Shown here piece after piece: positions 7,427-15,764 of a stretch of 64,000 nucleotides of DNA. The stretch spans positions 41,625 through 105,624 of the forward strand of contig NZ_JAHFZZ010000029.1 in the NCBI RefSeq assembly GCF_018603905.1, read 5' to 3'. Each line of letters opens with the position of its first letter. The first letter of the stretch is position 1. This stretch comes from Nonomuraea sp. NEAU-A123 (GTDB taxonomy: Bacteria; Actinomycetota; Actinomycetes; Streptosporangiales; Streptosporangiaceae). Under the pieces are notes generated by a model, which worked only from the letters and a program-made list of their open reading frames with translations, searched no databases and was not told the origin of the DNA. A program made the position numbers and the translations under genes.

Positions 7427-8311
7427 GTGGACGACACCTCACCCACCCGCGACACCACCACCCCTCGCCCTCCACGAGGCAGGCTCCAACGGCACCGGCT
7501 TCCGGCGGCCCTGGTCGCCGGCGCGCTCATGACCCTGGCCCTCGTCCTGACGGCGGTCCTCGCGCCGCTGCTGCCGCTGCCCGACCCCGACACCGGCTCC
7601 CTCGCCCAGCGGCTGCTGCCGCCCGGTTCCGCCGGCCACCTCCTGGGCACCGACGGGCAGGGCCGCGACCTGCTCAGCCGCCTGGTGTGGGGCACCCAGC
7701 CGTCGCTGGTCGTGGGATTCCTACCGGTCATGGTCGCCGGCATCATCGGCACCGTCCTCGGCATCGTCGCCGGACTCGGCGGGCGCGGGCTGGAGAACGC
7801 CGTCATGCGCAGCCTCGACGTGCTCTTCGCCTTCCCCGCCGTGCTCCTGGCCATCTCCATCGCCGCCTCGCTCGGCGCCGGCCTGACCAGCCTGATCATC
7901 GCCCTGTCCGTCATCCTCGTCCCCGCCGTCGCCCGGGTGGTCGTCACCGAGGTGGCCAGGCTGCGCGAGCTGGACTTCATGCAGGCGGCGCAGGCCAGCG
8001 GGGCCACCTGGCCCACGATCGCGCTGCGGCACGTGCTGCCCGGCATCGTGCCGCCGGTGACCGTGTACTGCTCGGCCCTGGTGGGGCTGTCCATCGTGCT
8101 CGGCGCCGGGCTGTCGTTCCTCGGCCTGGGCGTCGCGCCGCCGCGTGCCGAGTGGGGCGCGATGCTGGACGACGTGCGGCAGCACATCTTCGTCGCGCCG
8201 CTCCTCACCCTGATCCCGGCTGTGGCGATCTTCCTCGCGTCCGTGGCGTTCAACGTGCTCGGCGAGGGACTGCGCCGGCACTTCGACGTGCGATCGAGGT
8301 ACACGGTATGA
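7427..8311 (+). CDS. ABC transporter permease, DppC/OppC type
   Basis: 294 residues starting from GTG at 7427, 2 bases after the stop of the first permease, with GGAG eight bases upstream. After a Pro/Arg/Thr-rich cytoplasmic tail comes a first membrane span (LVAGALMTLALVLTAVLAPLLPLPDP) and the DppC signature HLLGTDGQGRDLLSRLVWGTQPSLVVG. The EAA loop reads QAAQASGATWPTIALRHVLPGIVPP. It pairs with the DppB-like subunit to form the pore. The stop overlaps the next ATG (ATGA). Confidence 0.88.
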   Translation: MDDTSPTRDTTTPRPPRGRLQRHRLPAALVAGALMTLALVLTAVLAPLLPLPDPDTGSLAQRLLPPGSAGHLLGTDGQGRDLLSRLVWGTQPSLVVGFLPVMVAGIIGTVLGIVAGLGGRGLENAVMRSLDVLFAFPAVLLAISIAASLGAGLTSLIIALSVILVPAVARVVVTEVARLRELDFMQAAQASGATWPTIALRHVLPGIVPPVTVYCSALVGLSIVLGAGLSFLGLGVAPPRAEWGAMLDDVRQHIFVAPLLTLIPAVAIFLASVAFNVLGEGLRRHFDVRSRYTV

Positions 8312-9306
8312 GCGCGCTGCTGGAGATCGACGACCTGACCGTGGACTTCGCCGCCGGCCCGCGGGTGGCCCACGCCGTCCGCGGCGTCAGTCTCACCGTC
8401 GAGGCCGGCCGCACGACGGTCGTCCTCGGCGAGTCGGGGAGCGGGAAGTCCGTCACCGCGCGGGCGATCATGGGGCTGGTGGGAGGCCCGGCAACGATCC
8501 GCGGCGCCGTCCGGCTCGACGGCGCCGACCTCCTCGGCCTCGACGAGCGCGCCATGCGGGATCTCCGCGGGCGCGACATGGGCCTGGTGCCGCAGGACCC
8601 CAACGGCTCGCTCGACCCGCTGCGCCGGGTGGGCGCGCAGATCGGCGAGGTGCTGCGCGCGCACCGCGTCGTGGCGTCGCGAGCCGCCCGCCGCGCCCGG
8701 GTGCAGGAGCTGCTCGCCCACGCCGGGATCACCGACCCCGCCCGCGTGGCCCGCTCCTACCCGCACGAGTTGTCCGGCGGCATGCGGCAGCGAGTCGCCA
8801 TCGCCGCGGCCGTGGCCTGCGGGCCCCGCCTGCTCATCGCCGACGAGCCCACCACCGCGCTCGACATGACGGTCCAGGCCAGGATCCTGGAGCTGTTCGA
8901 CCGGCTCCAGCGCGACCTGGACATGGCGATCCTGCTGGTCACCCACGATGTGGGCGTCGCCCGGCAGATGGGTTCCTCAGTGGTCGTCATGTACGCCGGC
9001 CGGGTCGTGGAGCAAGGCCCCGCCCGGCGGGTGATCGAACGGCCCGCCCACCCGTACACCGCGGCCCTGCTCGGCGCGCAGCCCCGTCCCGGGATCCCCC
9101 GCGGGGAGCTGCTGGCACTGCCCGGCCTGCCGCCGTCGGCCACGACCCCGATCGACGACAGGTGCGCGCTGGTGCCGCGCTGCGCCCACAGCATCGCGGG
9201 CTGCTCGGCCGCGCTGCCCCGGCTCGAGCCCGTCGCGGACAGCGGCTCGTCCGCCTGCCCCGTGCCGTGGGCGAGCGCCCCCGCCACCGAACGGAGCTCA
9301 GGATGA
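8308..9306 (+). CDS. ABC transporter ATP-binding protein, DppD/OppD type
   Basis: 332 residues. Walker A GESGSGKS is at 41-48, followed by Q-loop PQDPNGSLDP, signature LSGGMRQR, Walker B LLIADEP, D-loop TALD and H-loop THD. The C-terminal extension with clustered cysteines (RCALVPRCAHSIAGCSA ... ACP) is the oligopeptide-transporter C-terminal domain usual for DppD/OppD. It overlaps the permease stop by four bases and the next ATPase start by four bases, so stoichiometric co-translation is expected. Confidence 0.92.
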   Translation: MSALLEIDDLTVDFAAGPRVAHAVRGVSLTVEAGRTTVVLGESGSGKSVTARAIMGLVGGPATIRGAVRLDGADLLGLDERAMRDLRGRDMGLVPQDPNGSLDPLRRVGAQIGEVLRAHRVVASRAARRARVQELLAHAGITDPARVARSYPHELSGGMRQRVAIAAAVACGPRLLIADEPTTALDMTVQARILELFDRLQRDLDMAILLVTHDVGVARQMGSSVVVMYAGRVVEQGPARRVIERPAHPYTAALLGAQPRPGIPRGELLALPGLPPSATTPIDDRCALVPRCAHSIAGCSAALPRLEPVADSGSSACPVPWASAPATERSSG

Positions 9307-10061
9307 CCGAGCCGCTGCTGGCCGCGACCGGCCTGACCAAGAGGTTCGCCAACGGCGTCCTCGCCGTCGACGACGTCAGCCTCACCCTGCACGCGGGCGA
9401 GACCCTCGGCGTGGTGGGCGAGTCGGGGAGCGGCAAGTCCACCACCGCGAAGCTGATCCTGCGCCTGCTCCGGCCGGACGCCGGGCAGGTCGTCTTCGCG
9501 GGGCAGGACCTGGGACGCGCGCGGCGCTCGGAGTTGCGGGCGCTCCGCGCCAAGCTGCAGGTGGTCCCGCAGTCGCCGCAGACCTCGCTGAACCCGCGCA
9601 TGAGCGTCGGCGACGCCATCGCCTTCAACCTGCGCGCGCACGGCTGGCGCAGGCAGGCGATCGTGGCTCGCGTCGCCTACCTGCTCAACCGGGTCGGGGT
9701 GTCGCCGGCGGACGCCGGCCGCTACCCGCACGAGATGTCCGGCGGCCAGGTCCAGCGGGTCGCCCTGGCCCGCGCCCTGGCCACCGACCCGGAGCTGATC
9801 GTCTGCGACGAGGCGGTCTCCGCGCTCGACAAGAGCATCCAGGCCCAGGTGCTCAACCTGCTCGCTGAGCTCCAGCGGGAGACCGGCGTGGCCCTCCTGT
9901 TCATCTCCCATGACCTGTCGGTCGTCGAGCACATCGCCGACCGCGTCGCCGTCATGTACCTGGGGCGGCTGGTCGAGGAGGGCCGGGCCGACCAGATCTG
10001 GTCGGCCCCGCGCCACCCCTACACCCGCACGCTCCTGTCGTCCATCCCCTCGATCACCTGA
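9303..10061 (+). CDS. ABC transporter ATP-binding protein, DppF/OppF type
   Basis: 252 residues. Walker A GESGSGKST is at 39-47, with PQSPQTSLNPRM, signature MSGGQVQR, Walker B LIVCDEAVSALD and SHDLSVVEHIADRVAVMYLG (H-loop region). The second ATPase forms the heterodimeric motor with the preceding DppD-like protein. It is shorter than many OppF proteins because the Cys-rich C-terminal extension is missing. A short 24-base gap separates it from the binding-protein gene. Confidence 0.92.
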   Translation: MTEPLLAATGLTKRFANGVLAVDDVSLTLHAGETLGVVGESGSGKSTTAKLILRLLRPDAGQVVFAGQDLGRARRSELRALRAKLQVVPQSPQTSLNPRMSVGDAIAFNLRAHGWRRQAIVARVAYLLNRVGVSPADAGRYPHEMSGGQVQRVALARALATDPELIVCDEAVSALDKSIQAQVLNLLAELQRETGVALLFISHDLSVVEHIADRVAVMYLGRLVEEGRADQIWSAPRHPYTRTLLSSIPSIT

Positions 10062-10085
10062 CCCGCCCCACGTATGGAGACACCC

Positions 10086-11699
10086 ATGACCTTCCGGCGA
10101 CGTTCCACCCTGATCCCGGCCGCCCTCCCCTTCGCCCTCGTCGTCGCCCTCGCCGGCTGCGGCTCCGGCGCCTCCACCACCGGGTCGGGCTCCGGCTCCG
10201 GCTCCGGCGGCACTCTCGTGATCGGCATGACCGCGTCCGACATCCCCGGCACCGACACCGTCCTGGCGTTCACGCAGGGCTTCGAGGGCGAGCGTTTCGT
10301 CAACTTCCAGCTCTACGACGGCCTCACCCGCTACGACCTGAAGCAGGCGGACAAGACGCCGTCGATCGTGCCCGGCCTGGCCACCTCATGGGAGACCAGC
10401 AAGGACGGCCGCACCTGGACCTTCCACCTGCGGGAGGGGGTCACCTTCTCCGACGGCACCCCGTTCGACGCCGACGCCGTCGTGTTCGCCTTCGACCGGC
10501 TGCTGAAGAAGGACAGCCCCTTCTACCTCCCGACCGCGGCCGGCGCGGCGTCCCTGTGGGCCCACGACATCACCTCGTACGCGAAGGTGGACGCCCGCAC
10601 GGTCACCGTCACCACCGAGAAGCCGAGCGGGCACCTGCTCACCGACCTGACCTTCCTCACCGTTCCCAGCCCCACCGCGGTCAAGAAGTACGGCAACGAG
10701 CAGTTCGGCCTGCACGCCTCGGGCACGGGTCCCTTCACCTTCGAGTCGCTCAAGCCGGGGCAGCAGCTCACGATGGTGGCCAACAAAAAGTACTGGGGCG
10801 GCGCACCGAAGCTGGACAAAGTGGTCCTGCGGCCCATGCCGGACGCGGGCGCGCGCACCGCGGCGCTCCGGTCGGGCGAGGTCAACTGGATCGAGTACCC
10901 CAGCCCCGACGACCTCGACTCGCTGAAGTCGCTCGGCTTCCAGTTGCTGTCCAACAACTACGACCACCTCTGGTACTGCACGTTCGACCAGGCCAAGAAG
11001 CCGTGGAACGACGTGCGGGTGCGGCAGGCGGCCAACTACGCCATCGACCGCGAGTCCATCGCCAAGAACCTGCTCAAGGGCACCGGCGATCCGGCCTACC
11101 AGCACGCCCCCGCCTCGACGGAGCAGTACGTCGCCGCCAACGACACCTACTCCTACGACCCGGCCAAGGCCAAGAGCCTGCTGGCCGAGGCGGGCCTGGC
11201 CGGCGGGTTCAGCACGACCTTGGCCGTGCCGACCGGCGGCTCGGGCAACCTCATCCCCGTGCCCATCGCGACCGCCCTCCAGGCCCAGCTCGCCAAGGTC
11301 GGGATCAACGTGAAGATAGAGAAGGTGGAGTGGTCGGCGCTGCTGGCCGACCTCAACGCCGGCAAGCCCGCCCTGGGCGCCGACGTACAGTGCGCCTCGA
11401 CCGTCACCTACCAGGCCGAGGCCCTGATGCGGAAGTTCTGGGCCAAGGACACCCCTGTCTACACCGGCCACTGGTACTCCGCGAAGGTCGACCAGCTCAC
11501 CGAGAAGGCGGAGCGCACGCTCGACCCGGCCGCGCGGAACACCCTGTTCCAGCAGGCCGAGCAGATCATCAGCGCTGAGGCGCCGTACCTGTTCGTGGTG
11601 AGCGACCGCAACCCGCGCGCCGTCGCCCCCGGAGTCAAGGACGTGGTCCAGCCGAAGTCCTGGTTCATCGACCTGACCACCATACGCATCGGCGACTGA
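10086..11699 (+). CDS. ABC transporter substrate-binding lipoprotein (family 5)
   Basis: 537 residues. The start at ATG 10086 has GGAG six bases upstream, better than the ATG at 10074. The signal sequence ends in the lipobox LAGC (cysteine at about 26) and is followed by a Gly/Ser tether. The body has the family 5 (DppA/OppA/NikA) pattern: LYDGLTRYD, PGLATSWETSKDGRTWTFHLREGVTFSDGTPFDADAVVFAFDR, GTGPFTFESLKPGQQLTMVANKKYWGG and VRQAANYAIDRE. It is the extracellular receptor of the importer and determines specificity, so it is the protein to test for ligand binding. Confidence 0.9.
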   Translation: MTFRRRSTLIPAALPFALVVALAGCGSGASTTGSGSGSGSGGTLVIGMTASDIPGTDTVLAFTQGFEGERFVNFQLYDGLTRYDLKQADKTPSIVPGLATSWETSKDGRTWTFHLREGVTFSDGTPFDADAVVFAFDRLLKKDSPFYLPTAAGAASLWAHDITSYAKVDARTVTVTTEKPSGHLLTDLTFLTVPSPTAVKKYGNEQFGLHASGTGPFTFESLKPGQQLTMVANKKYWGGAPKLDKVVLRPMPDAGARTAALRSGEVNWIEYPSPDDLDSLKSLGFQLLSNNYDHLWYCTFDQAKKPWNDVRVRQAANYAIDRESIAKNLLKGTGDPAYQHAPASTEQYVAANDTYSYDPAKAKSLLAEAGLAGGFSTTLAVPTGGSGNLIPVPIATALQAQLAKVGINVKIEKVEWSALLADLNAGKPALGADVQCASTVTYQAEALMRKFWAKDTPVYTGHWYSAKVDQLTEKAERTLDPAARNTLFQQAEQIISAEAPYLFVVSDRNPRAVAPGVKDVVQPKSWFIDLTTIRIGD

Positions 11700-11713
11700 G
11701 GAGAAGACCAGCC

Positions 11714-12712
11714 ATGACAGCCATCGACGACCAGATCCGCTGGGCCCTGAACCTGCCGCTGCCCGGCCTCACGCTCCGCGACCACCGCCGGGCGGTGGAG
11801 GCCCTGCCCGATCTCGGCTACGGCGACGTATGGACCGGCGAGGGCGGCGGCCTGGACGCCTTCACCCCCCTGGCCGCAGCCGCGGCCTGGAGTCCCGGGC
11901 TGGGCGTGGGCACCGGCGTGGTGCCCGTTTTCACCCGCGGTCCCGCCGTCATCGCCCAGACGGCCGCCGCCCTGGCCGATCTGGCCGGCGGCCGGCTGAC
12001 GCTGGGCATCGGGACCTCGGTGCCCGCCCACGTCTCGGCCTTGAACGACGTGCCGTTCACCAAGCCGGTCACCCGCCTGCGCGACACGCTGCGGTTCCTG
12101 CGCGCCGCGCTGCGCGGCGACACCGTCGACCAGGAGTACGAGACCTTCACGGTCCGCGGGTTCCGGCTGCCGAGAACCTCCACCGTCCTTCCGAAGGTCG
12201 TGGTCGGCGCGCTGCGCCCCCGCATGGTCCAGCTCGGGCTCAGCGAGGGGGACGGGGTGATCACGAACGTGCTGACCGAATCCGACCTCACGCGGGTCCT
12301 CGACGCGGCCGGACCCCGGCCGCCGGGCAAGGAGATCGTGGTGAAGGTCTTCGTCTGCCCCACCGAGGACGAGGACTACGCCAGGAGCGCGGGCCGGGCC
12401 TTTCTGGGCTGGATCCTCAACCAGGCGCCCTACCGGGCCTTCCACGACTGGCTCGGCCGGGGCGACCGCCTCCAGGAGACGCGGGCCCGCTTCGACGCCG
12501 GCGACCGGGACGCGGCGGGCAGGGCGCTGCCGGAGGACCTGGTGGACGCCCTGTGGATCCACGGCTCGGCGGCGGAGTGCCACCGGCAGATCGCCCGCTT
12601 CGCGCAGGAGGGGATCACCTCGATCCTGCTGTACGTAGCCCCGACCCCCGAGCTGCTCACCGGCCGCGCGGACCTGCTGGACGTGCTGGCCGGCCTGAGG
12701 GGTGGCGCCTAG
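11714..12712 (+). CDS. LLM-class flavin-dependent oxidoreductase
   Basis: 332 residues of the luciferase-like monooxygenase superfamily. Features are ALPDLGYGDVWTGEGGGLDAFTPLAAAAAWSPGLGVGTGVVPVFTRGPAVIAQTAAALADLAGGRLTLGIGTS-type strand and helix order, PKVVVGALRPRMVQLGLSEGDGVITNVL, and a C-terminal GITSILLYVAP. Members use FMNH2 or F420H2; actinobacterial ones are often F420-dependent. It ends the transporter operon 14 bases after the binding protein and may oxidise the imported compound. Stem-loops follow the gene. Confidence 0.82.
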   Translation: MTAIDDQIRWALNLPLPGLTLRDHRRAVEALPDLGYGDVWTGEGGGLDAFTPLAAAAAWSPGLGVGTGVVPVFTRGPAVIAQTAAALADLAGGRLTLGIGTSVPAHVSALNDVPFTKPVTRLRDTLRFLRAALRGDTVDQEYETFTVRGFRLPRTSTVLPKVVVGALRPRMVQLGLSEGDGVITNVLTESDLTRVLDAAGPRPPGKEIVVKVFVCPTEDEDYARSAGRAFLGWILNQAPYRAFHDWLGRGDRLQETRARFDAGDRDAAGRALPEDLVDALWIHGSAAECHRQIARFAQEGITSILLYVAPTPELLTGRADLLDVLAGLRGGA

Positions 12713-12713
12713 A

Positions 12714-12753
12714 GGGGAACCACGCCGCCCAGCGATCCACGCGTGGTTTCCCC
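12714..12753. terminator. Stem-loop after the transporter operon
   Basis: GGGGAACCACGC (12714-12725) pairs with GCGTGGTTTCCCC (12741-12753) with a single bulged base, immediately after the LLM oxidoreductase stop. It fits a transcription terminator, though no long T run follows. Confidence 0.5.
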
Positions 12754-12803
12754 ATCGGGCGGTTGACGTAAGCGCTGCGCCGGCCGAGGAAGATCAAGCT
12801 GAC

Positions 12804-12833
12804 CGATGTCCGCGGCAAGGGCCGCGGACATCG
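12804..12833. terminator. Perfect 13-bp hairpin between convergent genes
   Basis: CGATGTCCGCGGC (12804-12816) and GCCGCGGACATCG (12821-12833) form an uninterrupted stem with a four-base loop, between the ends of the LLM gene and the convergent esterase gene. It probably acts as a bidirectional terminator. Confidence 0.55.
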
Positions 12834-12897
12834 CCCATACGTTGACCGCGGCCGGCCGGCCGTGCTCGCCTGCCGGCGCGGCAGGTGTCGGCAGGTG

Positions 12898-13746
12898 TTA
12901 TAGCAGGGATCCGGCGAGCGGGATGTTCTGCGTCCGCAGGGCGCCGGTGACCAGCCGGGCGATCCGCCGGGCGCCGTACGCCTCGAAGTGGGTGTGGTCG
13001 TTGCAGAAGAACTGTCCGACCAGCCCGGAGGTGTAATCGCCGTTGTTGGGACACAGACCCAGGGAGTTGTAGTAGTCGACGCTGAGGGTCTGCAGGTCGA
13101 TGACCGGTGAGCCGGTGGCGGCGCCGGCAGCGGTGGTCTGGGAGACGAAGCCGCGGTTCTTGACCGCGGTGCTGCCCGAGCAGGTGATGGCCGCGACGGC
13201 GGTGAGCAGGATCGGGTGGGCGCCGCGGGCCTGCGCCGCCTGCGCCATCATCGTCATCAGCGCCTGGTACCGCGCGGTGCCGACGTGGCGCGGGCAGGTC
13301 GTCGAGCCGTCGTTGATGCCGAACTGGATGAACAAGTAGTCACCGGCCTGCATGTTGGTGAGCATCTGCTGCCATCGGGACGAGTAGGCGGTGGAGCTGA
13401 GGACGCACTCGCCGTTCGAGCCGATCGTGGAGGTCACGTTCCCCTCGTAGAGCCAGGTCTGGATGCTGCGCCCGGCGACGGCGAGGTTGTTGACCACGAT
13501 GTTGCTGTGGAACAGCGAGTCGAATTCGGTGGCCCAGCCCACGGGGCAGGTGGCACTGGGGTTGGCCATGGTCGAGTCGCCGGCCATCCAGACGGTGGTC
13601 GTTGCCACGGCGGCGGTTGCGGCCGCGTTGGCAACCCGGGCGTTGCACCCGGTCGCGCCGATCACCGTGGCCGAGGCGGGGCTCGGGGCGATCAGCGACA
13701 GAGATGTCACCAGGGCAGAGACGATGGATAAGAGGATCTTACGCAT
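12898..13746 (-). CDS. Secreted SGNH hydrolase, rhamnogalacturonan acetylesterase-like
   Basis: 282 residues. The start is ATG 13746 with AGGAG upstream. A Sec signal peptide covers residues 1 to about 26 (ILLSIVSALVTSLSLIAPSPASA). Block I is VWMAGDSTMANP with nucleophile Ser58, the block III Gly-x-Asn-Asp is FGINDGST, and block V is NDHTHFEAYGARRIA with the catalytic Asp and His. The GDSTM opening and DHTHF end are typical of rhamnogalacturonan acetylesterases (CE12-like), which remove acetyl groups from pectin. A pectin role fits the plant-polymer genes around it but the substrate is unproven. It shares an operon with the small upstream ORF. Confidence 0.82.
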   Translation of the reverse strand: MRKILLSIVSALVTSLSLIAPSPASATVIGATGCNARVANAAATAAVATTTVWMAGDSTMANPSATCPVGWATEFDSLFHSNIVVNNLAVAGRSIQTWLYEGNVTSTIGSNGECVLSSTAYSSRWQQMLTNMQAGDYLFIQFGINDGSTTCPRHVGTARYQALMTMMAQAAQARGAHPILLTAVAAITCSGSTAVKNRGFVSQTTAAGAATGSPVIDLQTLSVDYYNSLGLCPNNGDYTSGLVGQFFCNDHTHFEAYGARRIARLVTGALRTQNIPLAGSLL

Positions 13747-13824
13747 GGTTTCTCCTGTCACCCCAATGGTGAAAAGGACCGCGCCGGCAGCCGCAGCAGA
13801 CGGCGGAGCGCGGGCGCGGCTGAG

Positions 13825-14046
13825 TCAGCACCAGGACAGCGTCGAGTTGACACGGGTCACGTTGCTGATCGTGTTGTTGCTGCCGCTGCAGGGACTCCAC
13901 CTGATATCGGTGGCGCCGCCGCTCTCCGAGACGCAGAAGACGCCCCGGCCGCCTCCGCGCGCTTTGACCGTGCCTACCCGAATGTTGTTCGGGTAGGCAC
14001 TGCCGACCCGGCGCCGGCGTGGCGCCGTGGTGGTGACTGCCGTCAT
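13825..14046 (-). CDS. Small Cys-containing protein, unknown
   Basis: 73 codons with AGGAGA five to six bases before the ATG at 14046, a good ribosome site. The basic N-terminus (MTAVTTTAPRRRRVGSAYP) lacks a hydrophobic signal core. The C-terminal half has three cysteines (GVFCVSES, WSPCSGS and a terminal SWC). No family is recognised. It lies 78 bases upstream of the secreted esterase in the same direction. Its codons 16-25 contain a perfect 13-bp hairpin, which is unusual inside coding DNA, so the ORF may be incidental to a regulatory leader. Confidence 0.4.
   Translation of the reverse strand: MTAVTTTAPRRRRVGSAYPNNIRVGTVKARGGGRGVFCVSESGGATDIRWSPCSGSNNTISNVTRVNSTLSWC
13970..14000. repeat. 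Perfect 13-bp inverted repeat with 5-base loop
   Basis: GTGCCTACCCGAA (13970-13982), loop TGTTG, TTCGGGTAGGCAC (13988-14000). It is inside the small ORF and encodes AYPNNIRVGT there. It may be an RNA element controlling the downstream esterase, or the relic of a mobile-element end. Confidence 0.7.
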
Positions 14047-14145
14047 GAGACTCTCCTAGGGGGCGCCCAGGTGGTGATGGCGATGCCGCCAGTCGGCGCC
14101 GCACGGTCGCTCCCGCCCCCTTGCACCTGAGATATCAGGCGGAAT

Positions 14146-14159
14146 TGTTGGCGCTAACA
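14146..14159. promoter_or_regulatory. LacI-type operator candidate
   Basis: TGTTGGCGCTAACA is one base away from the perfect palindrome TGTTAGCGCTAACA, a LacI-type operator. It is 100 bases upstream of the small ORF/esterase start, on the minus-strand promoter side. No LacI gene is directly adjacent. Confidence 0.5.
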
Positions 14160-14596
14160 TTAAACGGAGTCATCCCTTCGTGGGCGCCATTGAGGGATAG
14201 CGGTGATGCCGCCGAGCAAATATGACGCCGCCGAGGCTTGTCAATTCCGGTGTCAGCTCTCCTGTGCCTGCCGATCGCGAAGGTCCTCTTTCCGGGCATG
14301 GCCTCATCGAGGTGCTGGTGTGGTGAGATTTCATCCGGCTTCAACGCATTGCCTTGGTCGAACGCGGTTCCCGTACCGGCATGGGTTCGCTTGCGCGGCG
14401 GGGTAAGTGACGGTAGTCAAGGCCACCGGATCACCCGCCCACGCGGGTCGTATCCGATGAAAATTTCAGAAGGGGTTTGTTGGGGGCGAGGTGGTCAGTT
14501 GTTTGTTAGAACAACGTCGCGTGCTCCTGAAGTTCATTCATCGCTTTCATTGCCGTCGCCAACACAAGCCGGGTGGCGGCCGCCGCCGCCGGTTGC
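14160..14596. other. Intergenic region without a supported gene
   Basis: Several open frames cross this stretch but none has a convincing start, codon bias or recognisable sequence. It is visibly more AT-rich than its surroundings (for example around 14455-14540). It separates the leftward esterase unit from the end of the leftward anti-sigma gene. No clear terminator or RNA gene was found. Confidence 0.6.
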
Positions 14597-15022
14597 TCAG
14601 GGGTCGTTCGACTGTTTCGACTGCGGGGTGGTGGCCTCCAGGGTGACGCTGGTGCCCTCGGCGTCGCTCTCGATGGTCAGGCGGTTGACCCACTGCCGGG
14701 CCAGCCACAGGCCCCGGCCACTGCTGCTGCCGGGTGGCACGGGACGGTGGCCGGGCTCGTCCGGCCACGGCAGGCCGGGCCCGTTGTCGGTGACCCGGCA
14801 GTAGAGCCGGCCGTCGGCCTGCCACAGGCTCAGCCGCCCGCCCCCGCCGCCATGGCGCACGGCGTTGGTGGTGATCTCGTTGACCGCGACCACGAACCGG
14901 TAAAGGTCCGCCTCGGTGAGACCGTGGCGCTCGGCGTACCGCTCCACCAGCCGCCGCGCCGCGACAAGCGTGTCGAAGTCGAAGTCGTACTCCAGGCCGA
15001 GGGTTTCGCCGGGCTCACTCAT
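14597..15022 (-). CDS. RsbW-like anti-sigma factor / ATP-binding protein
   Basis: 141 residues of the HATPase_c_2 family. N-box VNEITTNAVRHGGGG and G1/G2 boxes CRVTDNGPGLPWPDEP and GRGLWLARQWVNRLTI are present. Such proteins are serine kinases that bind a sigma factor or phosphorylate a STAS antagonist. ATG 15022 has GGAAGG upstream. It is encoded 73 bases downstream of a STAS protein gene in the same direction, the classical partner-switch arrangement. No sigma factor gene is in the window. Confidence 0.85.
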   Translation of the reverse strand: MSEPGETLGLEYDFDFDTLVAARRLVERYAERHGLTEADLYRFVVAVNEITTNAVRHGGGGGRLSLWQADGRLYCRVTDNGPGLPWPDEPGHRPVPPGSSSGRGLWLARQWVNRLTIESDAEGTSVTLEATTPQSKQSNDP

Positions 15023-15095
15023 CGGCGCCTTCCCGCCGAGCGGCGCGGGCGGGCAGGCGCCGCGAGGCAGAGGCCATGAGGGCACCCAGCCGTCC

Positions 15096-15413
15096 TCAGC
15101 CCAGGCCGAACGCGGTGAGCAGCCCGGTTATGCGCAGCTGGTCGAAGACCCGGGGAGTGGGATGCCCCACGCTGAAGGACGCGTCGACCTCGGCGGACGC
15201 CTTCATCGCATCCACGAGCACGCCGATCCCGGAGGAGTCGAGGAAGGCCACCTCGCCCATCTCGATCCGCACCACGGAAGGATGCTGGTCGATCACGGCG
15301 GCGGATACGGTCTTCCGTACCCAGGCCGCGTTGGTGAAGTCGATATCGCCCCGCAGCACCACCTCCAGCAGGCCGTCGGTTACGGTGCCTACCGACACCA
15401 CTTCCATACGCAT
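15096..15413 (-). CDS. STAS-domain anti-sigma factor antagonist
   Basis: 105 residues and a single STAS domain: VVLRGDIDFTNAAWVRKTV, then VRIEMGEVAFLDSSGIGVLVDAMKA. The DSSG loop (Ser60/Ser61) holds the phosphorylatable serine of SpoIIAA/RsbV-type antagonists. ATG 15413 with GAGGAAGGA directly upstream is preferred over the ATG two codons later. Together with the RsbW-like gene it forms a partner-switching module, probably acting on a stress sigma factor encoded elsewhere. Confidence 0.88.
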   Translation of the reverse strand: MRMEVVSVGTVTDGLLEVVLRGDIDFTNAAWVRKTVSAAVIDQHPSVVRIEMGEVAFLDSSGIGVLVDAMKASAEVDASFSVGHPTPRVFDQLRITGLLTAFGLG

Positions 15414-15764
15414 TCCTTCCTCTGCCGAGCACGGCGGGCTCGCCCCGTGACGCACTCCGGCCCGCCGGTCGGGTATGGCCGGCTGCTCGCACGAACCATT
15501 GTCCCGGTATATACGGGTATTTATCACCGGCTCGCCCGCCACGCCACCCACCCGACCGTTCTCAGCAGCCTGTTCACGCGCCTGAGCCGAGCAGAACGGC
15601 GATCCATCCGGCCGCCGATTCGTGCGCGGTCGGGCCGTGGGTCCGTCTGGCAGACGATCCGCGGGCGGTCGAGTCCGGCGGGGTCGTGGTTCGGGGCGGC
15701 TTACCATGTGATCGTGAGTTTCAGCCCCCGGCGTGAGCCGCGCTCCGGCGCCCGCAGAGGGGCC
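15414..15764. other. Divergent promoter region, no gene
   Basis: This is the spacer between the leftward STAS gene and the rightward LacI gene. A near-palindromic AT-rich core CCCGGTATATACGGG lies at 15509-15523 and may hold the STAS promoter. The frame of the LacI gene is open through here, but the sequence does not look coding. Nothing else is supported. Confidence 0.5.

Noticed and set aside
14238-14804. 188-codon plus-strand ORF
   Set aside because: It overlaps the well-supported RsbW-like gene on the opposite strand and its free part shows no coding character.
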